NCBI GenBank assembly: GCA_022822785.1
Contig: JAJEAL010000026.1
Span: forward strand, 1-64,000
Reading direction: 5' to 3'
DNA length: 64,000 nucleotides
From: Candidatus Poribacteria bacterium
Lineage (GTDB): Bacteria; Poribacteria; WGA-4E; PCPOR2b
Shown piece by piece: positions 1-8,103 of this stretch; the stretch's first letter is position 1, and every line of letters starts with the position of its first letter. The position numbers were made by a program, and so were the translations under genes. The notes under the pieces were generated by a model. The model was given only the letters and a program-made list of their open reading frames with translations, made no database searches and was not told the origin of the DNA.

Positions 1-2
1 CA

Positions 3-1064
3 ATGGTGGTGCACAAATCCCCATTACTCGACGTTGCAGAGACCTTTCTGATGATTCCGGACCTTTTTAACTTCTGGTTGACCGGGCAAAAGGTTTGTGA
101 ATTTACCGATGCAACGACGACACAGTTTTACGATCCACGACAAAGGGAGTGGTCGAAAGAAATCTGTGATGCTCTCAGTTTGCCATCTGATATCCTACCA
201 GAAATCGTGCCGCCGGGTACGCAGCTTGGCACACTGTTGCCCACGGTCGCAGCGGAAACCGGACTGCCTGAAATCCCTGTCATCGCTCCAGCGTGCCACG
301 ACACGGGTTCAGCCATCGCAGCGGTGCCGTCAGAAGGAAAGGATTGGGCGTATATCAGTTCAGGCACATGGTCGCTAATGGGGATTGAAGTGCCCGGTCC
401 GATTATCACAGATCAGGCACGTGCGCTCAATTTTACAAATGAGGGTGGGGTGGAGAACACATTCCGGTTCCTAAAAAATATCATGGGGCTCTGGCTGGTG
501 CAGGAGTGCCGGAGGACATGGGCACAAGCCGGTGATGAGATGTCCTATACTCAGATGACGCAACTTGCTGAGGGCGCAAAACCTTTTATGGCGTTAATCG
601 ATCCGGATGATAATACGTTTTTGCCTCCTGGCGATATGCCCTCGCGTATCATTGATTACTGCAAACGCACGGACCAAACTCCACCATCAGGGGCAGGGGA
701 GATCCTACGGTGTGCACTGGAAAGCCTCGCACTCAAATACCGGTGGACTTTAGCGCAGCTAGAAGCGGTTCGAGGACGTGCAATCCATGTTATTCACATC
801 GTCGGTGGCGGCGCACAGAACCAGACCCTCTGTCAGTTTACTGCTGATGCGACCGAAACAGTAGTTATTACCGGCCCCATCGAAGCAACGGCTGTTGGAA
901 ATATCGCCGTTCAAGCGATTGCATCGGGCTTAATCGGATCTATCTCTGAGGCACGGGAAGTTATCCGCCGGTCGTTCAACGTCATCACTTACGAGCCACA
1001 GAATTCGGCGGGATGGGATGAAGCCTATGCGCGATTTCTGAAGATAACAGGGCTCCCATCTTAG
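3..1064 (+). CDS. rhaB: Rhamnulokinase-like FGGY kinase (5' partial)
   Basis: This is the C-terminal part of an FGGY-family sugar kinase, most like L-rhamnulokinase, which phosphorylates L-rhamnulose on the way to DHAP and lactaldehyde in the cytoplasm. The frame is open to the left edge, so the N-terminal half-domain with the first ATP motif is cut off. Rhamnulokinase-like stretches are visible: ACHDTGSA (about residue 95), the YISSGTWSL phosphate-binding segment (about 116), NFTNEGGVENTFRFLKN (about 143) and HIVGGGAQNQ (about 265), the adenosine-binding motif of the second domain. A PhyH gene follows on the same strand 40 bases on. No rhamnose isomerase or aldolase is visible here; another FGGY substrate is possible. 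Confidence 0.82.
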   Translation: MVVHKSPLLDVAETFLMIPDLFNFWLTGQKVCEFTDATTTQFYDPRQREWSKEICDALSLPSDILPEIVPPGTQLGTLLPTVAAETGLPEIPVIAPACHDTGSAIAAVPSEGKDWAYISSGTWSLMGIEVPGPIITDQARALNFTNEGGVENTFRFLKNIMGLWLVQECRRTWAQAGDEMSYTQMTQLAEGAKPFMALIDPDDNTFLPPGDMPSRIIDYCKRTDQTPPSGAGEILRCALESLALKYRWTLAQLEAVRGRAIHVIHIVGGGAQNQTLCQFTADATETVVITGPIEATAVGNIAVQAIASGLIGSISEAREVIRRSFNVITYEPQNSAGWDEAYARFLKITGLPS

Positions 1065-1104
1065 TCAAATGTCGAAATCTGACTGCGTTAAAGGAGACAT
1101 ACTT

Positions 1105-1920
1105 ATGCTGACCGAAAAAGAAAAATGGCAGTTCGACCTACACGGCTATCTAATACTCAAGGGGGCTGTCCCGAAGGCAGATGTAGAACGAATGGTCGAA
1201 CTGTGCGATACGTGGCATGCACTTGATGATAGTGAACTACCTCCGCCACTGCAAAGCTATCGTGATGTGAATACCAAGCCAACTACACCTCGCTCGATTA
1301 ATAACGTACCGTATGCGGACGAGGTCTTTCAACGGCTCGTTCTCAATCGGGAAATCATGCGGGTAGTGCTTGCACTGACAGGAAACTCACCTCAATTGCT
1401 TTCAGTCGCGCTGACACGAAATACGAAAGAATCTGACGATATCCATTTTCACGGCGGTTTCTCCGGTGGGATTCGCAATCCAGCGAACGATTATCAGGCA
1501 GCCGATGGCAAGCTCTTCGCGACTTTTCTTAACGCCGGCGTTTCACTCGTGGATGTGCCAGCCGGCACAGGATTTGTGTGTATCCCCGGTAGCCACAAAT
1601 CAAATTTCCCCAAACCAAGCCATGTAAACATCTACGATGATCCGCCAACAGTTGTTAACGTCAACGCAAGGGCAGGCGATGTCGTTCTGTTTACAGAGGC
1701 ACTTTGCCACGGTGCACGCCGATGGACGCTCGAGGACCCACGTCGTACCGTCTTTGTCCGCTACGGCACTTCTTACGCCTCTTGGTCGCCGGGCTACGGT
1801 CCCATTGAAGAACACCAGGACAAGCTGTCAGAGGAGGTCTATGAGCTGCTGCAAATGGCGGGCTTCCAGCATCGAAAACGGGTGGTGAATGAACTGCTCA
1901 CAGAGATAGAGAAGCTATAA
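1105..1920 (+). CDS. PhyH-family dioxygenase with H-x-G iron motif
   Basis: A 271-residue member of the phytanoyl-CoA dioxygenase family of Fe(II)/2-oxoglutarate oxygenases. I chose the ATG at 1105 because AAGGAGA (1091-1097) lies at good spacing; an in-frame ATG at 1069 has no such site. Family landmarks are FDLHGYLILKGAV at the N-terminus, GTGFVCIPGSHKSNF, the distal iron ligand His202 in CHGARRW, and the 2OG-binding Arg region RRTVFVRY. At the proximal site, where the family has H-x-D, it reads H116-G117-G118, so the carboxylate ligand is missing. The same substitution occurs in the PhyH at 4817-5629. H-x-G/A centres are known from iron halogenases; whether that applies here is untested. 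Substrate unknown. Confidence 0.85.
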   Translation: MLTEKEKWQFDLHGYLILKGAVPKADVERMVELCDTWHALDDSELPPPLQSYRDVNTKPTTPRSINNVPYADEVFQRLVLNREIMRVVLALTGNSPQLLSVALTRNTKESDDIHFHGGFSGGIRNPANDYQAADGKLFATFLNAGVSLVDVPAGTGFVCIPGSHKSNFPKPSHVNIYDDPPTVVNVNARAGDVVLFTEALCHGARRWTLEDPRRTVFVRYGTSYASWSPGYGPIEEHQDKLSEEVYELLQMAGFQHRKRVVNELLTEIEKL

Positions 1921-1960
1921 CTTAATTGTGCCAGCCCTCAACCATAGATGAATTAACGCC

Positions 1961-2644
1961 ATGTCCTCCCAACTGCTACTCCAGCGGATTAAGAGTCGTT
2001 ATCCCATTGTAGACCGAACCATCTCCCTAATTACTAACCCAATCCGTATGATGATAATCGATGATCCGGATAGCCTGCTCGACACCTTAAGTAAGGAGGA
2101 TCCGGATGGGATACTCCATCTTCCCTATTGGACCTACCTGTGGCCCTCTGCAATTGGTCTCGCACACTATCTTGATGGGATTCACGATTTGACAGGACAA
2201 CGAATCTTAGAAATCGGCTGCGGGTTCGGTCTCGCTGGAATTGTCGCGTGTCAAAAAGGGGGCCGTGTGCTGTTCACGGACTATGAACGCGACACGCTCT
2301 CCTTCGCCCGATACAACGCCTTACAGAACGGGTGTACCGACCAGGCCTATTTTTTACAGATGGATTGGAATGCCCCATGTCTAAAGAGTAAATTTTCGCG
2401 TATCCTCGCTTCAGATGTCATCTACGAACAGGCACATTGGGCCCCAATTCTCACACTAATCCAAAAATATCTTACCCCTGATGGCGAAGCTATCTTATCT
2501 GAGCCCAACCGCACGAGCGCATCTGCTTTCTCTGAGCAGATTGGGCGCTACGGACTCACATACACGAAACGGACCGATGATGTCGTTGGTACGGATGGCG
2601 TCGTCTTCAAAGTGTCCATCTATTGTATGAAACAACACGGATAA
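1961..2644 (+). CDS. Class I SAM methyltransferase, lysine-methyltransferase-like
   Basis: A 227-residue Rossmann-fold methyltransferase. The SAM motif I is ILEIGCGFGLAGIVAC (about residues 85-100), followed by the acidic end of strand 2 in FTDYERDTLSFARYNA and a strand-4 motif ASDVIYEQAHW. The WPSAIGLAHYL segment before motif I and the DVIYE motif are typical of the METTL20/FAM86 group of protein lysine methyltransferases (methyltransf_16 type), so a protein substrate is more likely than a small molecule. It follows the PhyH gene by 40 bases on the same strand and may be cotranscribed. The exact target cannot be read from the sequence. Confidence 0.75.
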   Translation: MSSQLLLQRIKSRYPIVDRTISLITNPIRMMIIDDPDSLLDTLSKEDPDGILHLPYWTYLWPSAIGLAHYLDGIHDLTGQRILEIGCGFGLAGIVACQKGGRVLFTDYERDTLSFARYNALQNGCTDQAYFLQMDWNAPCLKSKFSRILASDVIYEQAHWAPILTLIQKYLTPDGEAILSEPNRTSASAFSEQIGRYGLTYTKRTDDVVGTDGVVFKVSIYCMKQHG

Positions 2645-2718
2645 GGGAGGTTTGAGGCACCCATAGCTTTTCAGCGGATTGTTACTCAGCTAATGCTCAT
2701 AAGAAACAAAGGCAATAC

Positions 2719-2967
2719 TCACTCTAGCAGTTCGTAACGTACATCAATATTAACCCGGCCCTCTAGGGCGTCCGTGAGCATGGCAAGTAATTCCTCATCA
2801 CAGCCATTCTCCGCCAGAAAATTCAGGGATTCTGCATCAATGTAATAATCTCGATCTTCAACACCTTCATCCGCCAGGTTGTCAATGAGGAATTGCACCT
2901 GATCCTCGGCGATAATTCCAATTTCGCTATCGTGTTCTATGTCCATCAATTGATACATCTTGTCCAT
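2719..2967 (-). CDS. Small conserved acidic protein of unknown function
   Basis: An 82-residue, strongly acidic protein beginning MDKMYQLMDIEHDSEIG. I prefer the ATG at 2967, which has GGGGA just upstream, to a TTG at 3030 that would overlap the preceding gene. It resembles small conserved proteins with the pattern 'DxexGxIteeqlqfLidqLeEe...DYYId..tl..L...gad.eLl..L..AL', sometimes labelled galactosyldiacylglycerol synthase without functional support. No catalytic motif, signal peptide or membrane segment is seen. It is the last gene of a minus-strand run with two PhyH genes and a ThuA gene (5629 to 2719), ending 75 bases from the convergent methyltransferase gene. Function unknown. Confidence 0.6.
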   Translation of the reverse strand: MDKMYQLMDIEHDSEIGIIAEDQVQFLIDNLADEGVEDRDYYIDAESLNFLAENGCDEELLAMLTDALEGRVNIDVRYELLE

Positions 2968-3020
2968 GATAATCCCCGACACTTTAATCCTGATACGCAG
3001 CAAAATGTGCCGCTCACTGT

Positions 3021-3830
3021 CTATGTCCAACGGGTTACCATCTTGGTGCGAGGGTCTTCGCCACTGCCAATTTCCTCATGGCGAAACAGTTGTTTGGCGC
3101 GATCCGAAAGCGAATCGTAGATAGCCTGACGGATCCCAATCTGTGGATACATCGTCTTGAACCAGTGTCGGGCGTACATCAGTGCGATATTCGGACGTGG
3201 TTCGTCCGAGACGTTGGGCGTACCACGATGCCACATCCGCGCATCCCGAATTAACAGTGAGCCGGCTGGCATGAGCACTTGCTCCGAGTGCATGATTTTC
3301 GATAGGCTTTCGATATCAAGGCCGCTCGGCATTAGATGCGTACCACCGGGCCAAATCTCCATTGCGCCGTTATCCTTCCGAAACTCGACTAGCGGAATAT
3401 CTAAAACAACGCAGTACACCGGTGAGGGCGCATCTATCTCCGGAAAAAGCTGATGAATATCAGAGTGCGTTGGTTGATAATCGGAACCGGGCAGCGGCGT
3501 ATTATTCCCAAGATAATGACAGATACAGTTGTTGCCGAGTAATTGATCGATCACGGACAGCGCAATTGGATGGCTTATTACGTCTGGATGGCTAAACGGC
3601 AAACGGAAGGGGAGATGCATCTGCCACCGTTTTGCCCCACGATTAGGAGAGTTCTTAGCAATATTGTCGTTCAAAAGATCCATATAATGTGCGCGAAGTT
3701 CGTCGACGAGATCTTCTGACAGAACTGACTCGAAAACGACATAGCCGTTCATTCTGATCTGTTGAAGTGCTGCATCAAGCGTCTCCGAGTTTAGGATTTT
3801 TCCTTTACGCTCTTCTGTGCTTAGCTTCAT
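3021..3830 (-). CDS. PhyH-family Fe(II)/2OG dioxygenase
   Basis: A 269-residue PhyH-family oxygenase with an apparently intact iron site: the proximal H-x-D is H122-S123-D124 (in PTHSDIHQLF) and the distal His lies in MWHRGTPN. The N-terminus IRMNGYVVFESVLSEDLVDELRAHY is the usual family start, and MEIWPGGTHL replaces the commoner IPGSH segment. The ATG at 3830 is preceded by GGAG at about nine bases. It lies 33 bases downstream of the ThuA gene in a minus-strand operon-like run. Family members hydroxylate diverse small molecules and natural-product intermediates; the substrate here is unknown. Confidence 0.85.
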   Translation of the reverse strand: MKLSTEERKGKILNSETLDAALQQIRMNGYVVFESVLSEDLVDELRAHYMDLLNDNIAKNSPNRGAKRWQMHLPFRLPFSHPDVISHPIALSVIDQLLGNNCICHYLGNNTPLPGSDYQPTHSDIHQLFPEIDAPSPVYCVVLDIPLVEFRKDNGAMEIWPGGTHLMPSGLDIESLSKIMHSEQVLMPAGSLLIRDARMWHRGTPNVSDEPRPNIALMYARHWFKTMYPQIGIRQAIYDSLSDRAKQLFRHEEIGSGEDPRTKMVTRWT

Positions 3831-3863
3831 GACATCTCCGCTATTGACTCCATCCGCTTCAGA

Positions 3864-4805
3864 TTAGAGGCTAAAATCGGAGGGACGCATTCCCTTCTGG
3901 AATGTACCAAAACCGAAAAAAGTGGGATCAAACTTATCCACATAATCTACTTGGCTCTTATCCGGAATCTCATGCTCTAGTCCCATGCACCAATAACAGG
4001 CATTAACTAACAGACGCCGCAAACCTTCGCTTTCCAAATCGACCGAAGCCCCCATCGTGCTGCAAAATACACGCGACGTCGCTCCCTGTTCACCTGTATA
4101 GCGCTTAATCCACGCCAATGGCATCGTATCTGTATCGGGTTTGGGCGGATCTGACGGATCCATCCCGACAAGCACTTGGCCATGGAGAAGCACCTGAGGA
4201 TCCCCTGTCAATGTTGTCGTGCCATAAACATCGGTGGGTCCCCAAACATCTTCAACTCCTCTCAGAATAGGATGGTCTCTCATCTCTGCTTCGATGATGC
4301 CGCGCGTACTCTCTTTGCCGTGGTGCCCATGATGATTAATCCACGTTTCTCCTAAAACTTGCCGTCCGTACCCACCGTCAAACGCCTCGCTGTTAAAACT
4401 GTATTTGGCATATGGGCTTTGTAAGTTCCTACTATAACTGAAAGCGTGCGTCGCTGTCCGCAAGCCTATAACCGGCTTACCTGCATTGGTATAATTAACG
4501 ATATATTTCATCTGATCGTCGGGCAGTTCACGGAAGCGCGTGAAAAGCACCATCATATCTGCCGTTTCAAGGTGGTGCAGTCCGGGAATATTGGTCTGTT
4601 CTTCCGGATTGATTTCCCCGGTTTCCCGATCAATTGCGAAAAGCACGGTACATCTGAAGCCGTGATGGACAGCCAGAATTTTTGCGAGCAACGGCAGCGC
4701 TTCTTCGGAACGGTACTCTTCATCGCCACTGATGAATACAACGTGTCTCCCCGTGCCCGGTCCCTTACTGCCTTCATATACAATCCAATTTTCGGAGTTA
4801 TTCAT
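3864..4805 (-). CDS. ThuA-domain protein
   Basis: A 313-residue protein of the ThuA (trehalose-utilisation) family, a class I glutamine-amidotransferase-like fold. Characteristic stretches are RHVVFISGDEEYRSEEALPLLAKIL near the N-terminus, ADMMVLFTRFRELPDDQM, GKPVIGLRTATHAFSY and the C-terminal VFCSTMGASVDLESEGLRRLLVNACYW. The region GETWINHHGHHGKE is rich in His. The ATG at 4805 follows GGGGAG at seven bases. It sits between two PhyH genes with gaps of 11 and 33 bases, which suggests cotranscription and a shared pathway. Many ThuA proteins occur in carbohydrate-degradation loci, but their biochemistry is poorly defined; I make no substrate claim. Confidence 0.8.
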   Translation of the reverse strand: MNNSENWIVYEGSKGPGTGRHVVFISGDEEYRSEEALPLLAKILAVHHGFRCTVLFAIDRETGEINPEEQTNIPGLHHLETADMMVLFTRFRELPDDQMKYIVNYTNAGKPVIGLRTATHAFSYSRNLQSPYAKYSFNSEAFDGGYGRQVLGETWINHHGHHGKESTRGIIEAEMRDHPILRGVEDVWGPTDVYGTTTLTGDPQVLLHGQVLVGMDPSDPPKPDTDTMPLAWIKRYTGEQGATSRVFCSTMGASVDLESEGLRRLLVNACYWCMGLEHEIPDKSQVDYVDKFDPTFFGFGTFQKGMRPSDFSL

Positions 4806-4816
4806 ACTGTGCTCCC

Positions 4817-5629
4817 CTATGGTGTTCGATAAAGCTTTGACCCTTTGTCTTCCCTGCGGTAATGTGGTGCAGAGATGACTGCCTTTTGGCTCTTAGTTAA
4901 TTCATCGTAAAACGGTGGTGGCGTGTAGTTACCCATCAGCGACTCGCCCATAACGCCGGAGTTATAGCGGATAATAACTGAACGTCGTTGGTGCTTGGCG
5001 GTCCACGGCAGCCCACCGTGCATCAAACATTCAACAAACAGAATAGCATCGCCCGCCTTCGCAGCAATCGACACGATCCGATCTTGGTGGGTATGATAGA
5101 GCCGAATGTCGTCTGGACATGAAAAGTTCGCCTTATGACTGCCGGGCAAGCAGGCGAAACCACCATCGTCGGGACCCACATCGGTCAGCTGAACAGCAAA
5201 GTTCGTCATACCACAGTACATGCGACCGTTACGATAGAGGAAACCGCGTGAACGGTCAAACGGTTCGCCTCCCTCATGAAACCAGAAACCTTCTGCCCCC
5301 TCGTCCATCGTGATGATACCGAGACCTTCAAGTCGGGCCCCAGGTCCCAACAGTTCCTCTAAGTACGGCGTGAGTCTGGGGTGGGCTATCATCTCACGGA
5401 ATACATCGCAATGTGGTTTTTCCCACGTCAGCATGCCCCCCAGATCGCCGCGTCCCATCTTGCCTCGCAGCGTTGTGGATCCATTGGCGAGGTCGTTTGG
5501 ACGAATACTAATCTCGTCTGCATGGTAATCCACGGCGGCATTCGCCGCTGCCACTTCTTCCGGTGATAGAGCATTTTCTATTACGAGATAACCGTGCACA
5601 TCAAACAGATATTTTTCTGCATCTGTCAT
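4817..5629 (-). CDS. PhyH-family dioxygenase with H-x-G iron motif
   Basis: A 270-residue PhyH-family protein, first gene of a run with ThuA, PhyH and a small protein. The start ATG at 5629 has AGGAGA upstream. Family landmarks are FDVHGYLVIENALSPEEV at the N-terminus, GGFACLPGSHKANFSCP, the distal ligand His204 in LMHGGLPW and RRSVIIRYNSG for 2OG binding. The proximal iron motif reads H118-E119-G120 (in FWFHEGGEPF), not H-x-D. It shares this and the GSHKxNF segment with the protein at 1105-1920, so the two form a subfamily distinct from the other three PhyH proteins here. It could be a halogenase-like centre, an oxygenase using another carboxylate, or a non-catalytic homologue. Confidence 0.85.
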   Translation of the reverse strand: MTDAEKYLFDVHGYLVIENALSPEEVAAANAAVDYHADEISIRPNDLANGSTTLRGKMGRGDLGGMLTWEKPHCDVFREMIAHPRLTPYLEELLGPGARLEGLGIITMDEGAEGFWFHEGGEPFDRSRGFLYRNGRMYCGMTNFAVQLTDVGPDDGGFACLPGSHKANFSCPDDIRLYHTHQDRIVSIAAKAGDAILFVECLMHGGLPWTAKHQRRSVIIRYNSGVMGESLMGNYTPPPFYDELTKSQKAVISAPHYRREDKGSKLYRTP

Positions 5630-5799
5630 TGTCTTTCTCCTCTCGATTTAGGTCTATATGTATTCTCAACTTGTCTTTCCCTTCTTATCAGAGGGGTTGG
5701 TTAGCCATCGAAAGTGCATAAGTAATTATCGAATTAACCATAATTAGATAGGGGAATCTGTCTCCGATGCGTACGTAACGCCTGAAAAAATTTTACGCA

Positions 5800-6636
5800 T
5801 TATATTTCGGTAGTGACACGAGCGGCACCTATCACTTTCCGAAAGTCATCGATAACCATGCCCACCGACCGAACCCAGCGCCAATTACAATCTGCGAGCG
5901 TCATACTGTACGCCTCCACACGTTCCGGTTTCCCCTTCTCCCACGGCGTGGGGGGCCAAATTGTATGTCCATTCTTGGTACAGACCTGCACCCGCCGGTC
6001 GTCGAGTCGGAGCTGCACTCGTCGGTCATCGACCCATTGCGCCCTCATCCGCGATTGAAAGATAGCGGCGCCCGTCCCGTCGTGGCACTCAAAAATCCAC
6101 GCCTCTACATCGCAGCCATCTATCGGGATTACTTCCCACCGTCGTGCACCGTACAGGAATCGAGAGTCATAAACGGTCATCTCAAATCGCATGCAGGGTG
6201 GGCGTTGGAGCCCAAGGTACTCAGCAAAGGCACCGCCATAGCCCGGAACGCACCCTTCAAACGATTCTCCCCAGAGTTCAGATGTGACTGTGGCCGTGTC
6301 CAACTGGAGCCGATGCGTCGAGATGTGATTGTGGAAATCAGACACAAGACAGCGATAGTATTCGCGCAGATCGCCATTGTCGGGAAACGCTGTCCGCGGA
6401 TAAAAAACAGCAGCATCGCCAAGGCGTTTCACAGCGGCTTCTCGGAGATATTCGGGGCCGCCCAGCTGCAGAAACAGAGTAGCCGCCGGGCGCTCATTTA
6501 GAGCGTGGAGCCACCGCTGCTTTACCTCTTCCTCTCGATCAACAAAGAGGTAGAGGTTATCCCGACGGATAGCGGCAAGGGCAAGATTTTCGTAGCAGCA
6601 CGGATGAATCAAAAAGATTATGTGTTCAATTTTCAT
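5800..6636 (-). CDS. Hypothetical protein, not recognised
   Basis: A 278-residue protein I do not recognise. It opens with MKIEHIIFLIHPCCYENLA, which looks like a first beta-strand followed by a His-Pro-Cys-Cys turn, and the first half (to about residue 120) reads as alternating strands and helices. The second half is rich in Trp and Arg, with a near-duplicated DDRRVQ motif (about residues 200 and 209) and a conserved-looking LADCNWRWVRSVGMVIDDFRKVIGA end. There is no signal peptide or membrane segment. No good ribosome-binding site precedes the ATG at 6636. It lies 48 bases downstream of the ManD-like dehydratase gene on the same strand, so a link to sugar-acid metabolism is possible but unproven. 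Confidence 0.55.
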   Translation of the reverse strand: MKIEHIIFLIHPCCYENLALAAIRRDNLYLFVDREEEVKQRWLHALNERPAATLFLQLGGPEYLREAAVKRLGDAAVFYPRTAFPDNGDLREYYRCLVSDFHNHISTHRLQLDTATVTSELWGESFEGCVPGYGGAFAEYLGLQRPPCMRFEMTVYDSRFLYGARRWEVIPIDGCDVEAWIFECHDGTGAAIFQSRMRAQWVDDRRVQLRLDDRRVQVCTKNGHTIWPPTPWEKGKPERVEAYSMTLADCNWRWVRSVGMVIDDFRKVIGAARVTTEI

Positions 6637-6684
6637 TTTGACATTACTATTTCGCTGTTACTTGGCGCTAAGAGGATTTATAGT

Positions 6685-7926
6685 TTATGGTCTAATCACC
6701 GTACCATCAGCCCGCCGCGCATCGCCCCAGAGCTTACGACCTCCCACATCTTTGGCAGGGAAACGCGCTGCTAACTCCTCGTTTAGGTCTACCCCTATCC
6801 CTGGCTTGCCGTTGGGCCACATATAGCCATTGCGGAGTTCAGGTGTCCCGGGAAACACTTCCTTCAACGTCTCGTGAGTATTCAGGTAAACCGACGCCTC
6901 CTGAATGCCGAAATTCCATACATTCATATCCAACATCAGGTTCGCTGCGTGCCCTACGGGTGAAACGTCCGCCGAACCGTGCCAAGCTGTGCGGACGTTG
7001 AATGCCTCGCACAACGCCGCTAACTTACGCGCCGGCGTTAAGCCCCCTATCGTCGAAATATGCACACGAATGAAATCGATCAGCCGATCCTTAATCATCG
7101 GGACAATCTCTTGAGGGTTGCTGTACAACTCTCCCATAGCGATGGGTACACTGGTCTGTTGGCGGACAAGACGAAAGTAGTCATTGTCCTCTGGTGCAAA
7201 AAGGTCTTCAAGGAAAAAGGGTCTATATTGTTCTAGCTCCTTCGCCAACCCAAGCCCTTGGATAGGTGGCATACGCTCGTGGAGATCGTACAAAATCTCT
7301 GGCGCTGGTCCAAAGGTTGTGCGGAAGTGATCAAAAGCCGCCACAACATCTTGAGCATAGGGCACCGGCTCAAAAATGCTTACCCTGTCATCCGAGACCT
7401 TATTGGTAATGACAACCGGCTCGTCCGGAGATCCGGTCTGTGATATGGAAGGATGCATCGAGCCCAGCTTGAAGTGACGAAACCCTCGTTCCTGGAGTTC
7501 GTGGATATGTTCTTCATACTCCACGAGGTCCCGTCCCGTGGGAATGATGTATACAGCTGCTGCTTCCCTAGACTTACCGCCGAACAACTCATACACCGGC
7601 ATCCCCGCGACTTTGCCTTTAATATCCCACAGCGCCTGATCTACCCCACTGATAGCGTTATTAAGAACCGGCCCATAGCGCCAATAGGCGGACACATTAC
7701 ACGACTGCCAAATGTCTTCGACATCAGCCGGATCCTTGCCGATGAGAAAAGGAGCGAGGTAGTCATCCACAGCAGCAGCAACAGCTGTCGGCCTTGAGAA
7801 AAACGAAGCGCAGCCCAAACCGTACAGCTCCGGTTCATTCGTCTCTACCTTCACGACGATGAGCGTGCGTGCGCCGGGTGGTTGTGTAATAATCGCTCGA
7901 ATATCACGAATTTTTAGGTTACTCAT
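6685..7926 (-). CDS. ManD-like sugar-acid dehydratase (enolase superfamily)
   Basis: A 413-residue enolase-superfamily protein closest in pattern to the D-mannonate/D-gluconate dehydratase (ManD) group, which dehydrates aldonic acids to 2-keto-3-deoxy acids using Mg2+. Visible marks are the N-terminal capping domain with AYWRYGPVLNNAISGVDQALWDIKGK, the metal ligands in LYDLHER, FFLEDLFAPED and AMGELYSNPQE, the HISTIGG strand, and WHGSADVSPVGHAANL near the C-terminus. The ATG at 7926 is preferred to a GTG at 7935. The unknown gene at 5800 follows it. The precise aldonic acid is uncertain because ManD family members differ in substrate and some have very low activity. Confidence 0.85.
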   Translation of the reverse strand: MSNLKIRDIRAIITQPPGARTLIVVKVETNEPELYGLGCASFFSRPTAVAAAVDDYLAPFLIGKDPADVEDIWQSCNVSAYWRYGPVLNNAISGVDQALWDIKGKVAGMPVYELFGGKSREAAAVYIIPTGRDLVEYEEHIHELQERGFRHFKLGSMHPSISQTGSPDEPVVITNKVSDDRVSIFEPVPYAQDVVAAFDHFRTTFGPAPEILYDLHERMPPIQGLGLAKELEQYRPFFLEDLFAPEDNDYFRLVRQQTSVPIAMGELYSNPQEIVPMIKDRLIDFIRVHISTIGGLTPARKLAALCEAFNVRTAWHGSADVSPVGHAANLMLDMNVWNFGIQEASVYLNTHETLKEVFPGTPELRNGYMWPNGKPGIGVDLNEELAARFPAKDVGGRKLWGDARRADGTVIRP

Positions 7927-7991
7927 TCTGTACACTTTCTTTTATTCAAAAATACCTTTAACTTCTGAACCTATAACGGCACGGGCGAACA

Positions 7992-8053
7992 GTAGGTGCG
8001 GTTTCTAACCGCACCGGTTTGGCGTATCTCATTAATTCTAAAATCTACTATAA
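7992..8053 (+). repeat. GTAG-headed REP stem-loop plus conserved AT-rich tail
   Basis: A GTAG tetranucleotide (7992) opens a 9-bp perfect stem GGTGCGGTT / AACCGCACC around a TCT loop (7995-8015). Exactly 42 bases after the GTAG starts an AT-rich tail, AATTCTAAAATC-TACTATAA (8034-8053). The same hairpin-plus-tail layout, with identical spacing, occurs at 51016-51077. GTAG at the foot of the stem is typical of REP elements mobilised by REP-associated tyrosine transposases. Confidence 0.75.
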
Positions 8054-8103
8054 ATTTATGGAGAATCCCAATTCTGAGTAACCACAATCGTTGTTCCCTA
8101 CGA

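Noticed and set aside
1069-1104. Earlier ATG start for the first PhyH gene
   Set aside because: The AAGGAGA at 1091-1097 lies between the two ATGs and fits only the later one.
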